Source: DATJGR01 sp963812255 (GTDB lineage Bacteria > Pseudomonadota > Gammaproteobacteria > Pseudomonadales > Azotimanducaceae). From it: a DNA stretch of 64,000 bases. Shown one piece after another: positions 16,825 through 26,175 of this stretch (positions are counted from its first letter, which is position 1; each line of letters begins with the position of its first letter). The notes beneath the pieces are model-generated. The model made no database searches and had not been told where the DNA came from. It saw nothing but the letters and a program-made list of their open reading frames with translations. The translations under genes and the position numbers were made by a program. The stretch is taken from positions 62,001-126,000 of the forward strand of contig CAWEUM010000005.1 in the NCBI GenBank assembly GCA_963812255.1, written 5' to 3'.

Positions 16825-17259
16825 ATGAAAAATCGATCCTTCGACAACGCAGACGTTGCCGCCGTGTTCGCAGGCTATCCGCGTGACGTGCGCACGCGGC
16901 TGATGCAACTACGGCAGTTGATCTTCGACACCGCGGCGGAAACCGTTGGTGTCGGCCCACTCGAAGAAGCCCTGCGCTGGGGCGAACCGAGCTATCTGAC
17001 CACGCAATCGAAGAGCGGCAGTATCGTACGCATCCATTGGAAGTCGTCGGATGGCCCGGACTATCACATGTTTTTCCACTGCCAGACCAATCTCATTGCA
17101 ACATTTCGCGAGTTGTACCCGACCGAAGTTCGCTACGACGGCAATCGCAGCATCGCGCTCGTTCGCCGCGCGCCTTTGCCAATCGATGTGCTGCGTCATT
17201 GCATCACGCTCGCTCTTACGTACCACGCGACTCGCAAAGCGCGCCAACATGCGGGATGA
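16825..17259 (+). CDS. DUF1801 domain protein
   Basis: A 144-residue cytosolic protein of the DUF1801/YdhG-like group. The body has the expected helical start (about 8-45, ending PLEEALRWGEPSYL), then beta strands with VRIHWKSSDGPDYHMFFHCQ and a C-terminal helix (LRHCITLALTYHATRKA). The function is not known; related domains occur with small-molecule-binding or iron-sulfur-linked proteins. ATG 16825 is chosen because the family's N-terminus begins close to it, though the frame is open further upstream. The stop overlaps the GNAT start by 11 bases, so these genes are translationally coupled. Confidence 0.8.
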   Translation: MKNRSFDNADVAAVFAGYPRDVRTRLMQLRQLIFDTAAETVGVGPLEEALRWGEPSYLTTQSKSGSIVRIHWKSSDGPDYHMFFHCQTNLIATFRELYPTEVRYDGNRSIALVRRAPLPIDVLRHCITLALTYHATRKARQHAG

Positions 17260-17776
17260 GGTGCGTATACGCAGCCTGCAGCACGGCGACGCAAACGTGA
17301 TCTCGGCGGCGTTTACCGACGTCGATGCGCACAAGCCAGCATCGCAGTTGCTGCTGTACGAGGCCCAGCAGGCGACCGGCCGCCGGGTCGTTCTGATTGC
17401 GACGATCGCGGGGCAGTTCGTCGGCTACACCACGCTCGTCTGGATGCCGGAATACGCGTATTTCCGCGCCAGCGGCATTCCTGAAATCGTCGATCTGAAC
17501 GTGTTGCCGTCGTACCGGCGGCGCGGAATCGCCGCCCGCCTCGTCGACATCGCCGAGCGCATCGCTTCTATGCGGGCGCCGATGATCGGGATCGGCGTCG
17601 GATTGCATCCCGGCTACAACGCCGCGCAGAGAATGTATGTATTGCGCGGCTATGTACCCGATGGACGCGGCGTCGCGTATGACAATCGCTACGTGCGGGA
17701 AGGCGAGCAGGTCGTCTTCGATGATCACCTGGCATTGTATTTGACAAAATCGCTGCGGCCGCGGTCATCCCTATGA
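17249..17776 (+). CDS. GNAT family N-acetyltransferase
   Basis: A 175-residue acetyltransferase of the GNAT fold. The N-terminus EVRIRSLQHGDANVI is the usual first strand and helix. The acetyl-CoA pyrophosphate loop is in LNVLPSYRRRGIAARLVDIAE (about 90-110), and a C-terminal YNAAQRMYVLRGYVPDGRG fits the last conserved motif. The acceptor is unknown. It starts inside the end of the DUF1801 gene and overlaps the methyltransferase gene by four bases (ATGA at 17773), so three genes form a tightly coupled operon. That coupling suggests a shared small-molecule or protein modification task. Confidence 0.88.
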   Translation: MRDEVRIRSLQHGDANVISAAFTDVDAHKPASQLLLYEAQQATGRRVVLIATIAGQFVGYTTLVWMPEYAYFRASGIPEIVDLNVLPSYRRRGIAARLVDIAERIASMRAPMIGIGVGLHPGYNAAQRMYVLRGYVPDGRGVAYDNRYVREGEQVVFDDHLALYLTKSLRPRSSL

Positions 17777-18615
17777 TCACCTCCGCCACCGTAGTCGACG
17801 TCTTCAAACGCCGCACGCCGCCGACTCTGTACCCGCTGGTACGCACCATCTATCACCGAGTCGTCATGCCGATCGTCTGCTGGGGGGTCGAACTCGCAGA
17901 CCGCCTCTTCGACCGTACCTACGAAGGCCGCGTACTGCCACCGGCGTTGCTGCGATTCAAGGTGCGAGGCTCACCGAGCGGTGATCTGTTCGCGCGGGTC
18001 GGTCGCGATTGCGCCAAATGCATCGACGAGACATTGCACGATTTCGCGCGTGATCTCGCATCGCGCCGCTCTATCCTGGACTTTGGCTGCGGCTGTGGAG
18101 GAACGCTCATGTGGCTTTCCGAGCGTGCGCCAAACGCTTCGATCAGCGGCACCGACATCGATAGCGCCGCGATCGAATGGTGTCGCGCGCACCTGTCGGT
18201 TGCGCGCTTCGACACGAACGGCGCTTTGCCGCCGCTGCGGTACCCCGATGAATCATTCGATCTGGTCTACGCGATTTCCGTATTCACGCACCTCGACGAG
18301 GATTACCAGTTGCGCTGGCTGCAGGAATTGAGGCGCATCATCGAGCCCGGCGGTACCTGCCTGATTACCTTGCATGGTCCCCACACGTGGGACGAAATGC
18401 CGGCACCGGATCGCCGGACGCTTGTCGAGAAAGGATTCGTCTTCAGCCGTACCAATGCAACGCGCGCGTTGTTTCCAGATTGGTACCAGACTGCGTTCCA
18501 TCTGCAGTCGTACGTCGAGGCGACCTTCTCGAGATATTTCACCGTTGTCGGGTTTCTCCCGCGCGGATTATTTCACCATCAAGACATCGTGGTGCTCGAG
18601 CGACCACCGGGATAA
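17773..18615 (+). CDS. Class I SAM-dependent methyltransferase
   Basis: A 280-residue methyltransferase. A basic and hydrophobic N-terminal region (1-60) precedes a Rossmann-fold domain with motif I ILDFGCGCGGTLMWL (about 97-111), an acidic loop ISGTDIDSAAIEW, and DESFDLVYAISVFTHL as motif IV/post-I. The target is not predictable; the N-terminal extension could help substrate choice. The start overlaps the GNAT stop (ATGA). The operon ends here, 10 bases before a REP-like hairpin that runs into ATTTTTATT and may serve as the terminator. Confidence 0.87.
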   Translation: MITSATVVDVFKRRTPPTLYPLVRTIYHRVVMPIVCWGVELADRLFDRTYEGRVLPPALLRFKVRGSPSGDLFARVGRDCAKCIDETLHDFARDLASRRSILDFGCGCGGTLMWLSERAPNASISGTDIDSAAIEWCRAHLSVARFDTNGALPPLRYPDESFDLVYAISVFTHLDEDYQLRWLQELRRIIEPGGTCLITLHGPHTWDEMPAPDRRTLVEKGFVFSRTNATRALFPDWYQTAFHLQSYVEATFSRYFTVVGFLPRGLFHHQDIVVLERPPG

Positions 18616-18625
18616 CGCAAATGAG

Positions 18626-18667
18626 GGGTCAGAGTGCATTCCCGCAATCTGGAAAAGCATTCTGGCC
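18626..18667. repeat. REP-like palindrome, GGGTC core, copy 2
   Basis: GGGTCAGAGTGCATT (18626-18640) pairs imperfectly with AAAAGCATTCTGGCC (18653-18667). It shares its left-arm core with the elements at 11789 and 27994. On the plus strand ATTTTTATT follows, so it may double as the terminator of the upstream operon. It lies between convergent genes. Confidence 0.5.
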
Positions 18668-18702
18668 ATTTTTATTGCTCTCACTTACGCTGACCGTCTC
18701 AG

Positions 18703-19839
18703 CTACGGTGCTCGCCACAGAATCGACGCATCGACCGCATTGATGTCACGCAGGCCGCAGAATGCCATCGTCAGGTCGAGTTCATTCGCGATGATCTGTA
18801 GCGCCTTGGTGACACCTGCCTCACCCAGCGCGCCAAGTCCATAGACGTAGGCGCGGCCGATCATCGTGCCGCGCGCTCCGAGCGCCAGCGCGCGAATTAC
18901 GTCCTGACCACTGCGAATGCCGCCGTCGAGCCAGATTTCGATATCGCGGCCGACCGCTTCGACGATCGCTGGCAGCGCCCGGATGCTGGACGGCGCGCCG
19001 TCCAGCTGGCGACCTCCATGGTTCGACACGATCAGCGCATCGGCGCCGCTGTCTACGGCCAGCGATGCATCACTCGGATCCATGATGCCTTTCAGGACCA
19101 GCTTGCCGCCCCAGCGATCCTTGATCCATTCGACGTCATCCCAACTCAGCCTCGGATCGAACTGCTGCGCGGTCCACGTCGACAATGAACCCATGTCGCC
19201 AACACCGGGCGCGTGGCCAACGATGTTCCGAAACGAGCGTCGCCGGGTTCGCAACATCCCCCAGGCCCAGCGCGGCTTAGTCGCCATGTTGGCAATATTT
19301 GCGAACGTCGGTTTCGGTGGTGCCGACAGACCGTTCTTCAGATCCTTGTGGCGCTGTCCGAGAATCTGCAGGTCGAGCGTCAGCACCAGCGCCGAGCATC
19401 CGGCCGCCTTCGCACGATCGATCAGTGCGCCGATGAACTCGCGATCGCGCATCACATAGAGTTGAAACCAGAACGGTCGCGAAACGTTTTCGGCGACGTC
19501 CTCGATCGAGCAGATGCTCATCGTCGAGAGCACGAACGGCACGCCGAACCGCTCGGCCGCCCGCGCCGCGAGAATTTCGCCGTCCGCATGCTGCATACCG
19601 GTGAGGCCCACCGGCGCAAGCGCGACCGGCATCGACACGTCCTCACCGATCATCTTCGACTGGAGCGTGCGCGAGTCGATGTCGACGGCTACGCGCTGAC
19701 GCAGCTTGATCACGCCGAAGTCGGAAATGTTTTCACGATAAGTCGATTCGCTCCACGACCCCGAATCGGCGTAATCGTAGAACATGCGCGGCACGCGCCG
19801 CTGCGCCAGCACACGCAGGTCTTCGATGCAGGTGATCAC
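18703..19839 (-). CDS. lldD: FMN-dependent alpha-hydroxy acid oxidase/L-lactate dehydrogenase
   Basis: A 378-residue FMN enzyme of the glycolate oxidase/L-lactate dehydrogenase family. It oxidises an L-2-hydroxyacid to the 2-oxoacid, passing electrons to quinone or oxygen. Landmarks are the N-terminal RRVPRMFYDYADSGS, the FMN-site segment VALAPVGLTGMQHADGE, and the active-site SNHGGRQLDG with its catalytic His and Arg; IWLDGGIRSGQDVIRALALG binds the FMN phosphate. GTG at 19839 is the likely start, only 21 bases after the ppdK stop, so the genes are probably co-transcribed. With ppdK downstream of lactate oxidation, lactate-to-PEP conversion is suggested. Other substrates such as mandelate or glycolate are possible. 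Confidence 0.9.
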   Translation of the reverse strand: MITCIEDLRVLAQRRVPRMFYDYADSGSWSESTYRENISDFGVIKLRQRVAVDIDSRTLQSKMIGEDVSMPVALAPVGLTGMQHADGEILAARAAERFGVPFVLSTMSICSIEDVAENVSRPFWFQLYVMRDREFIGALIDRAKAAGCSALVLTLDLQILGQRHKDLKNGLSAPPKPTFANIANMATKPRWAWGMLRTRRRSFRNIVGHAPGVGDMGSLSTWTAQQFDPRLSWDDVEWIKDRWGGKLVLKGIMDPSDASLAVDSGADALIVSNHGGRQLDGAPSSIRALPAIVEAVGRDIEIWLDGGIRSGQDVIRALALGARGTMIGRAYVYGLGALGEAGVTKALQIIANELDLTMAFCGLRDINAVDASILWRAP

Positions 19840-19860
19840 CGGAATCGCAATGCCCTCGTT

Positions 19861-22608
19861 CTATGCATCGCGCAGGGCCGCCTGCGCCGCTGCCAGCCGC
19901 GCAATCGGCACGCGCGGCGGCGAACAACTGACGTACTCGAGCCCGGCGCGATGACAAAAGCCTATCGACGCCGGATCGCCGGCATGTTCGCCGCAGATAC
20001 CGAGCTTGATCTCTTTCCGGGTCGAGCGGCCGCGTGCGACGCCTTCTGTGATCAACCGGCCGACACCCTGTTCGTCGATACTCGCAAACGGGTTGTGTTG
20101 ATAGATTTCCTTCTGCCGATACGTCTCGAAGAACGAGCCCATGTCGTCGCGACTCAGCCCCAAGGTCATCTGCGTGAGGTCGTTGGTGCCGAAGCTGAAG
20201 AACTCGGCAACCTCTGCGAGTTCGTCCGCGGTGATCGCGGCGCGCGGCACCTCGATCATCGTACCCACGAGATAGTCGAGCTCGATGCCGGTACGCTGGC
20301 TCACCTCTCGCGCAACGCGGTGCACGATTGCCACCTGATCCGCGAGTTCGGCTCTGAAGCCGACCAAAGGGATCATGATTTCCGGTTTCACCACGACGGA
20401 ATGCTTCGCGGTGATCACCTGTGCGGCCGCTTCGAAGATCGCCCGCGCCTGCATCTCGGTGATCTCCGGGAACAGAATCCCCAAGCGACAACCGCGGCAA
20501 CCGAGCATCGGATTTTCTTCGTGCAGCGCACGGATGCGTTCGACGATGACCTCGGCAGACATACCCAGTTTGGCTGCCAGCGCACGACGGATCGTGTCGT
20601 CCTGAGGCAGGAACTCGTGCAACGGAGGATCGAGCAGCCGGATCGTCACCGGACGTCCATCCATTGCTTTGAACAGCCCGGCAAAATCCTTCCTCTGAAA
20701 CGGCAGCAACAACTTCAACGCGGCGCGGCGTTGTACTTCATCGGTCGCCAGAATCATCTGTCGCATGTAATCGATGCGATTGCCGTCGAAGAACATGTGC
20801 TCGGTGCGGCACAAGCCGATGCCTTCGGCACCATACGCAACCGCCTGTTGCGCCATCGCCGGCGTGTCGGCGTTGGTACGCACGGCGAGCCGGCGATGTT
20901 TGTCGGCCCAGCCCATGACGGTTTCGAACAATTGATACGTGTAACTTTGCGCAGGCTTCAGGTTGCCGCTCAACACGCGTTTGACTTCGGAATCGGCACT
21001 ATCGATCGGACCGGCGTAGATTTCGCCGGTCGTACCATCGAGCGAAATGTAGTCGCCTTCTTTGAGCACCACGCCATCGGCGGTCAGCGTCTCCTTTTCA
21101 TAGTTGATCGCGACGTGCGTTGCGCCGCAAACGCATACCTTACCGAGTTGCCGTGCGACCAGCGCCGCATGCGACGATACGCCACCGCGCGACGTCAGGA
21201 TGCCCTGCGAAAACAACATGCCCTTGAGGTCGTCAGGCGACGTTTCGATCCGGCACAGTACGACCCGATTACCGCGCTTGGATTCAGTTTCCGCGGCGGC
21301 CGCTGTGAATACGATGAGACCCGACGCAGCGCCGGGTCCGGCCGGCAGACCTCGGCCGATCACCCGCGCCGCCTTCTGCGCGCGCGCATCGAACACCGGC
21401 ACGAGCAACGAGTCGATCGACTCGGCGGGAATTTTCAGCAGTGCGGTGCGCTGCGTCATCAGCTTCTCTTCGGTCATTTCCACTGCAATGCGTATCGCAG
21501 CGAGTCCAGTGCGTTTGCCGTTGCGCGTCTGCAGGATGAACAGGCGCCGGTTTTCGATCGTGAACTCGAGATCCTGCATATCGCGGAAGTGCTGCTCGAG
21601 TTTCGTGCGCACGCGCTGCAACTCCCGGTAGCTCTCCGGCATCTCCTGCGCCATCTCGGCGATCTGCTTCGGGGTGCGCACACCGGCGACGACGTCTTCG
21701 CCCTGCGCGTTGACGAGGTATTCACCGTAGATGACGTTTTCGCCATTCGCCGGGTCGCGTGTGAATGCAACGCCGGTGGCGCTGTCCGCGCCGAGATTGC
21801 CAAATACCATCGCCTGCACGTTCACCGCCGTACCCCACTCAGTGGGGATGCCATAGCGTTGCCGGTAGATGACCGCGCGTTCGTTTTTCCACGAACCGAA
21901 AACAGCGCCGATCGCACCCCACAACTGTTCGTATACGTCCTGTGGAAAACTCTTGCGCGTGCGCGACTTGATGAGGCGCTTGTAGCGTTTCACCAGTTCC
22001 TTCAGGTCGCCGGAGGTGAGTTCGGTGTCCAGCGTTTTGCCGAGTTCGTCCTTCAAGCCATCCATGGCCGCATCGAACGGATCGTGAGCCTCCTGCGTCA
22101 CCGCGCTCACTTCCATCACGACGCCGCCGTACATCTGAATGAAGCGCCGATAGCAGTCGTACGCAAAACGTGGGTTCGACGTGCGCACGGCGAGCCCCTC
22201 GACCGTCTCGTCGTTGAGGCCCAGATTAAGAATCGTATCCATCATGCCCGGCATCGATTCCCGCGCACCGGACCGCACCGACAACAGCAATGGATTGTCG
22301 CGGCTGCCGAATCCCCTGTTCTGCTGACGCTCTACATTGGCAATCGCCGCCTCCACGTCAGACACCAGTCTGTCTGGATAGCGGCGACCTTTGTCATCGA
22401 AATAGGTACAGACCTCAGTACTGATGGTAAATCCGGGCGGCACCGGCAAACCGATCGCCGCCATCTCGGCGAGGTTTGCGCCTTTGCCACCAAGCAGATC
22501 GCGCATCGTCTTGCTGCCGTCGGTAGTCTTACCGAACGCATAGACGTATTTCGGTACTTTCGATCTAGATGCGCGTTTCGTGGTGTTTTTCGGTTTCTTC
22601 GCTGGCAT
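19861..22608 (-). CDS. ppdK: Pyruvate, phosphate dikinase
   Basis: Interconverts pyruvate, ATP and phosphate with PEP, AMP and pyrophosphate. The 915-residue length is normal. Domains are an N-terminal nucleotide-binding region (FGKTTDGSKTMRDLLGGKGANLAEM, about 20-345), a swivelling phosphohistidine domain with GGVSSHAALVARQLGK (His480), and a C-terminal PEP/pyruvate barrel with GCRGCRLGI and the end signature FSFGTNDLTQMTLGLSRDD. ATG 22608 starts a Lys-rich leader MPAKKPKNTTKRASRSK that precedes homology. It is followed closely by lldD. No PPDK regulatory kinase (DUF299) gene is seen in the window. Direction in vivo is likely gluconeogenic when grown on lactate or pyruvate. Confidence 0.96.
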   Translation of the reverse strand: MPAKKPKNTTKRASRSKVPKYVYAFGKTTDGSKTMRDLLGGKGANLAEMAAIGLPVPPGFTISTEVCTYFDDKGRRYPDRLVSDVEAAIANVERQQNRGFGSRDNPLLLSVRSGARESMPGMMDTILNLGLNDETVEGLAVRTSNPRFAYDCYRRFIQMYGGVVMEVSAVTQEAHDPFDAAMDGLKDELGKTLDTELTSGDLKELVKRYKRLIKSRTRKSFPQDVYEQLWGAIGAVFGSWKNERAVIYRQRYGIPTEWGTAVNVQAMVFGNLGADSATGVAFTRDPANGENVIYGEYLVNAQGEDVVAGVRTPKQIAEMAQEMPESYRELQRVRTKLEQHFRDMQDLEFTIENRRLFILQTRNGKRTGLAAIRIAVEMTEEKLMTQRTALLKIPAESIDSLLVPVFDARAQKAARVIGRGLPAGPGAASGLIVFTAAAAETESKRGNRVVLCRIETSPDDLKGMLFSQGILTSRGGVSSHAALVARQLGKVCVCGATHVAINYEKETLTADGVVLKEGDYISLDGTTGEIYAGPIDSADSEVKRVLSGNLKPAQSYTYQLFETVMGWADKHRRLAVRTNADTPAMAQQAVAYGAEGIGLCRTEHMFFDGNRIDYMRQMILATDEVQRRAALKLLLPFQRKDFAGLFKAMDGRPVTIRLLDPPLHEFLPQDDTIRRALAAKLGMSAEVIVERIRALHEENPMLGCRGCRLGILFPEITEMQARAIFEAAAQVITAKHSVVVKPEIMIPLVGFRAELADQVAIVHRVAREVSQRTGIELDYLVGTMIEVPRAAITADELAEVAEFFSFGTNDLTQMTLGLSRDDMGSFFETYRQKEIYQHNPFASIDEQGVGRLITEGVARGRSTRKEIKLGICGEHAGDPASIGFCHRAGLEYVSCSPPRVPIARLAAAQAALRDA

Positions 22609-22791
22609 GCTGACTCGATTATTTCGTGAAGAGCATGGGCGGTGCGCACGCTGCAATGCCAGCGCGGCCCTACCCGAAGGGTGAGTTATACACGAGTCGG
22701 TCAACGATACAGAAGCTTGACCGATCCGCGGCGTTGTCTCTGATCATCGGTCGACCGATACTGTCATCGACAGGGGGCGCGGTGATACGCG

Positions 22792-23151
22792 GTGGAATAC
22801 AAACTCTGTGTCGTCCGCGTGTTCGTTACCGACTGGACGCGAGCGATCGACTTCTACACGAACACGCTCGGCATGACGCCTGTCTTCGTTGGAGACGGTT
22901 GGGCGGAGTTCGCAACCGGCGAGGCGCACCTCGCGTTGGAACACGCCGATCCGGCCGACGAAGAGCATATCGATCTGGTGGGTCGCTTCGTCGGTGTATC
23001 ACTGCAGGTCGACGACATCTACAGCCGTTTCGCGGCGCTAACCAAGCATGGTGTCGAGTTCGTAGGCGCGCCGCAGAAACAACCGTGGGGCGGCGTGTTG
23101 GCCCACTTTCGCGACCCGGACGGCAACGTTCTCACGTTGCTCGGTGGTTAG
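22792..23151 (+). CDS. VOC-fold protein (glyoxalase/bleomycin-resistance superfamily)
   Basis: A 119-residue single-domain VOC protein. It has two beta-alpha-beta-beta-beta units: VVRVFVTDWTRAIDFYTNTLGM (about 7-28) and VSLQVDDIYSRFAALTKHGVEF (about 67-90), ending in FRDPDGNVLTLLG, the typical last strand with its metal-ligand Glu replaced by Thr. That replacement weakens the case for a glyoxalase I-type metal enzyme. GTG at 22792 is the likely start. It is divergent from ppdK and stands alone. Small-molecule binding or resistance is the safest description. Confidence 0.85.
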   Translation: MEYKLCVVRVFVTDWTRAIDFYTNTLGMTPVFVGDGWAEFATGEAHLALEHADPADEEHIDLVGRFVGVSLQVDDIYSRFAALTKHGVEFVGAPQKQPWGGVLAHFRDPDGNVLTLLGG

Positions 23152-23299
23152 GGTGGTGCTGCGTACGCATGAGCGATGATTTACGCCGCCTGAGCGCATT
23201 TCAACAACGGCGGCCCCGTCAGATCGTCAGTCAGACCCAACCACTCATTGCTCACATCAACTGGTGCGGTTTGATGGCCGCCGCGCTTCATCGGCTGAC

Positions 23300-24274
23300 T
23301 CATCGATGAATGGCACCCAGAAACTCGATCAGCAAAGCGTTGGTGCGCGTCGCGGCTTCCTGCTGTATCCAATGCCCGGCGCCATCGATGATTTCGCTTC
23401 TGAACAAATGCGGTAGCGTTTCCGGAAAGCGCGCAATGGACGGCGCCCCCCAGATCGTTGGACCGTCGCGCGAACCGCCTACGAACAGCGCCGGAATCGT
23501 GATCGGCCGGCCCGCGAAACCTGCCAGATCTTCCCAGTCGCGATCGACATTGCGATAGCGCGAAAGCGGACCGAAAAAGCCGGAATACTCGAACTCGCGC
23601 GCATACACATCGAGATCGGTCTCCGACAGCCACAATGGCATCGTCTCGGGATAGACGAACTTGTCGCGCAGTTGCGTTCCCCGCGGCACGATCGAAATGT
23701 TGGGACCGTCGCGAACGTCACCCGACGCGCACCAATAGAATCCGAGCAGCCATTGCCGCACGTCGGCTTCGATCTCTGCCTCGGCACGGCCGGGTTGCTG
23801 AAAATACTCGACGTAGAATTCATCATCGCCCGCCATCGCGCGCATGCGCTGCGTCGGCGAGACGCTATCCGGTGCGGCCGGCGGCGCATAAGGCACTGAC
23901 AATCCCGCCACGCCGCGAAACAGATCGGGCCGCAGCAACGCGCTCATCCACGCGATCGGCGCGCCCCAGTCATGCCCAACCACCGTGACCGGCTCGCCGC
24001 CGAAACTGTTCACGAGACCGACGATATCACCCACTTTCTTGACCATCCGATAGTCGGCCACGGTGTTCGGCTTCGACGAGCGGCCGTATCCGCGCACATC
24101 GAGCGCCACCGCGTGATAACCCGCCTGCGCGAGCACTGGCAGTTGATAGCGCCACGAATACCACGACTCCGGAAAGCCGTGGATCAGCAGCACCGTCGGC
24201 CCTGTGCCCGCCTCCGCGATGTGGAGCCGGATCCCGTTGCTCGCGACGACGCGATGATTGATGTCTCCCATCAT
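23300..24274 (-). CDS. Epoxide hydrolase-like alpha/beta hydrolase
   Basis: A 324-residue alpha/beta hydrolase of the soluble epoxide hydrolase group. It has the oxyanion motif HGFPESWYSWRYQ (about 32-44), the nucleophile motif VVGHDWGAPIAW (Asp102), a cap domain (about 130-235) and the base segment GAGHWIQQE (His301). An Asp nucleophile with HGFP fits epoxide hydrolysis to a diol; related enzymes act on fluoroacetate or esters. Two adjacent ATG codons (24274 and 24271) open the gene, 22 bases after the amidohydrolase stop, so both are in one minus-strand operon. It is the last gene there. Confidence 0.9.
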   Translation of the reverse strand: MMGDINHRVVASNGIRLHIAEAGTGPTVLLIHGFPESWYSWRYQLPVLAQAGYHAVALDVRGYGRSSKPNTVADYRMVKKVGDIVGLVNSFGGEPVTVVGHDWGAPIAWMSALLRPDLFRGVAGLSVPYAPPAAPDSVSPTQRMRAMAGDDEFYVEYFQQPGRAEAEIEADVRQWLLGFYWCASGDVRDGPNISIVPRGTQLRDKFVYPETMPLWLSETDLDVYAREFEYSGFFGPLSRYRNVDRDWEDLAGFAGRPITIPALFVGGSRDGPTIWGAPSIARFPETLPHLFRSEIIDGAGHWIQQEAATRTNALLIEFLGAIHR

Positions 24275-24296
24275 CGACGCTCCCGATACCACCCGA

Positions 24297-25955
24297 TCAA
24301 GTGCACACCGTCCCTGTGCGCGAATCCTTGTACTCACTATCTTTATACGCAATGGCGCCGTTCACGACGACGGTGTCGACACCGATGCTGTCGCGCACGT
24401 AACGCATGCCGGCGCCCGGCATGTCGAACACGGCGTGCTCGTCGCCGCGATCGATCCGCTGCGCATCGAATACGACGATGTCGGCCGCATAGCCCTGCTT
24501 CAAGACCCCCCGATTCTTCAACCCCCAGATGTCAGCTGTATCGGATGTGATCTTCTTGATCGCCTGTTCGAGGCTCAGGTGCCGCGTTTCGCGCACATAG
24601 CGGCTGAACAGATAGCCCGTGTCGCCATACGTGGAGAACGACGTTACGTGGGCACCGCCATCGCTGGCACCTACGTGGACCAGCGGATGCGCCAGCAACG
24701 GACCGACCCGTGAGGCATCTTCATGACCGACGTTCGCCGCAAGGAACGGCACCAGCAGGTCGTGCTCCAGCGAGACGTTGATGAGGGATTGCGCGGCGCT
24801 TTCACCGCGGGCATCGGCGATCTGTGCGAGCGTCAGTCCGACCAGATTCTCCGGCGCGCCTTCACCGCCGCGCACCTGCAGCGTGCCCAGAAACGCACGG
24901 CCACCGTCGGCACCGGTCTCGGCGATCATGCGCTCGACATTGTCCGTGTCGCGCAACGCGGCAATACGTTCGGCACGCGGCAACCGCATCGTTCGATACC
25001 AGCTGGGGAAGCGCGCGAAATACAGGCTCGGGCGTTCGAACGAAAAGCTGATGTCGATGGGCCGCGTCTGCACCTGCGGCCACACACGGGCGCCGCGGGC
25101 GAACTGCTCTTCGACCCGCGCGATCGTTCGCGGCACGTTGTCTGGCGCCGCCGCAGAATCGAACAACGGCGAGAACGTGGTCGGAATGTTGTACTTCAAC
25201 GACAGCTCGGCCAGTTGATCGATCCGCGCGATCGTCAGGTCTGTCGCGTAGAACTCCGGTACCACCTGCAACATCCGCCCGTATTCGCCGAGCACCTTTG
25301 CCAGCGCGTCGAGTTCCGCCTGGTAGGCAAAGCGGCTTGGCACCGGACGCAGATTCGCATCCACATCGACAAAGCTGGTGCTCAACCCGACCGCACCGGC
25401 ATCGAGGCATTCGCGCAACAGGTCCTGCATCGCCGCGATTTCGTCGCGATGCGCCGCGCGCTGCTGTGCGGCCGCACCCATCACCCACAGACGAATCACG
25501 CTGTGGCCCACCAGTGGCGCGACGTTCAACGACAGATTCCGCTCGAGCGCTTCGACATAGCCGTCGAAACGCTCCCATGTCCATTCGAACGCATCGGTGA
25601 ACGCTGCCGGCGGCAATTCCTCGATCTGTTGAAACATGCCGACCAGCGCACCGCGATCAGCCGCCTTCAGCGGTGCCAGAGACAGCGAACAGTTGCCCGG
25701 CACAACCGTCGTTACGCCGTGTTCGATGGCCGGACGTGCCTGACCGTCCCACAAAAGTTGCACATCGAAATGGGTGTGTGGATCGATGAAACCCGGGGCG
25801 ACGACACGATGCCGTGCATCGACGATTTCGCGTGCATCGCCACCCAGCTCACCGACCACGGCAATGACGCCGTCGTTGATCGCCACATCGGCCTCGTACG
25901 CGGCGCGTCCGCTGCCATCGACCACCCGGCCGCCTTTGATGATCAGGTCGAACAT
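24297..25955 (-). CDS. D-aminoacylase-like amidohydrolase
   Basis: A 552-residue amidohydrolase-superfamily enzyme related to N-acyl-D-amino-acid deacylase and dihydroorotase. The N-terminal strand region MFDLIIKGGRVVDGSGRAAY is typical, followed by the metal-site motif FIDPHTHFDVQLLWD (about 55-69), VGHSVIRLWVMG in mid-protein, and SDGGAHVTSF near residue 450, which supplies the late Asp and His. It probably hydrolyses an amide or cyclic amide. A GGAGGG ribosome binding site lies nine bases before ATG 25955. Its start overlaps the preceding 67-codon frame, and epoxide hydrolase follows at 22 bases. The grouping points to catabolism of one compound class. Confidence 0.9.
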   Translation of the reverse strand: MFDLIIKGGRVVDGSGRAAYEADVAINDGVIAVVGELGGDAREIVDARHRVVAPGFIDPHTHFDVQLLWDGQARPAIEHGVTTVVPGNCSLSLAPLKAADRGALVGMFQQIEELPPAAFTDAFEWTWERFDGYVEALERNLSLNVAPLVGHSVIRLWVMGAAAQQRAAHRDEIAAMQDLLRECLDAGAVGLSTSFVDVDANLRPVPSRFAYQAELDALAKVLGEYGRMLQVVPEFYATDLTIARIDQLAELSLKYNIPTTFSPLFDSAAAPDNVPRTIARVEEQFARGARVWPQVQTRPIDISFSFERPSLYFARFPSWYRTMRLPRAERIAALRDTDNVERMIAETGADGGRAFLGTLQVRGGEGAPENLVGLTLAQIADARGESAAQSLINVSLEHDLLVPFLAANVGHEDASRVGPLLAHPLVHVGASDGGAHVTSFSTYGDTGYLFSRYVRETRHLSLEQAIKKITSDTADIWGLKNRGVLKQGYAADIVVFDAQRIDRGDEHAVFDMPGAGMRYVRDSIGVDTVVVNGAIAYKDSEYKDSRTGTVCT

Positions 25956-26146
25956 GAAATACCCTCCAAAATGCCGCGCCACGAATGGCCGACGAGTTCC
26001 GAATACTGGGTCGCGCCGCAATTGCGCATCAAACGCAGCCCCGCCACCGTGTCGAGCGTGACGCGCGACACTCGACCGTTGTCGAAGCGAAGGCTGACGA
26101 TCAAGTCCGCCTGGCCGTCGTGTCCGGCAGCGAGTTCAGCCGCCAC
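25943..26146 (-). CDS. Small hypothetical protein upstream of D-aminoacylase-like gene
   Basis: A 67-codon frame beginning at GTG 26146 and overlapping the next gene's start by 13 bases. The product has an ADLIVSLRFDNGRVSRVTLD strand region and a helical LRLMRNCGATQYSELVGHSW segment, which reads like a real folded small domain. I cannot name a family. The frame is open for some ten codons further upstream without a clear ATG, so the start is uncertain. The tight coupling with the amidohydrolase gene is the main evidence that it is expressed. Confidence 0.5.
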   Translation of the reverse strand: MAAELAAGHDGQADLIVSLRFDNGRVSRVTLDTVAGLRLMRNCGATQYSELVGHSWRGILEGISCST

Positions 26147-26175
26147 GATGACCGCACCGGTTGTCCGGGCCGCAT

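Noticed and set aside
19213..22629. 1138-codon open frame on the plus strand opposite ppdK and the lldD-like gene
   Set aside because: It is an antisense shadow of ppdK, whose motifs are complete. Its translation has no recognisable domain.
23152..23299. A minus-strand peptide ending in LTDDLTGPPLLKCAQAA
   Set aside because: Too short, with no good start and no family; it may be chance.
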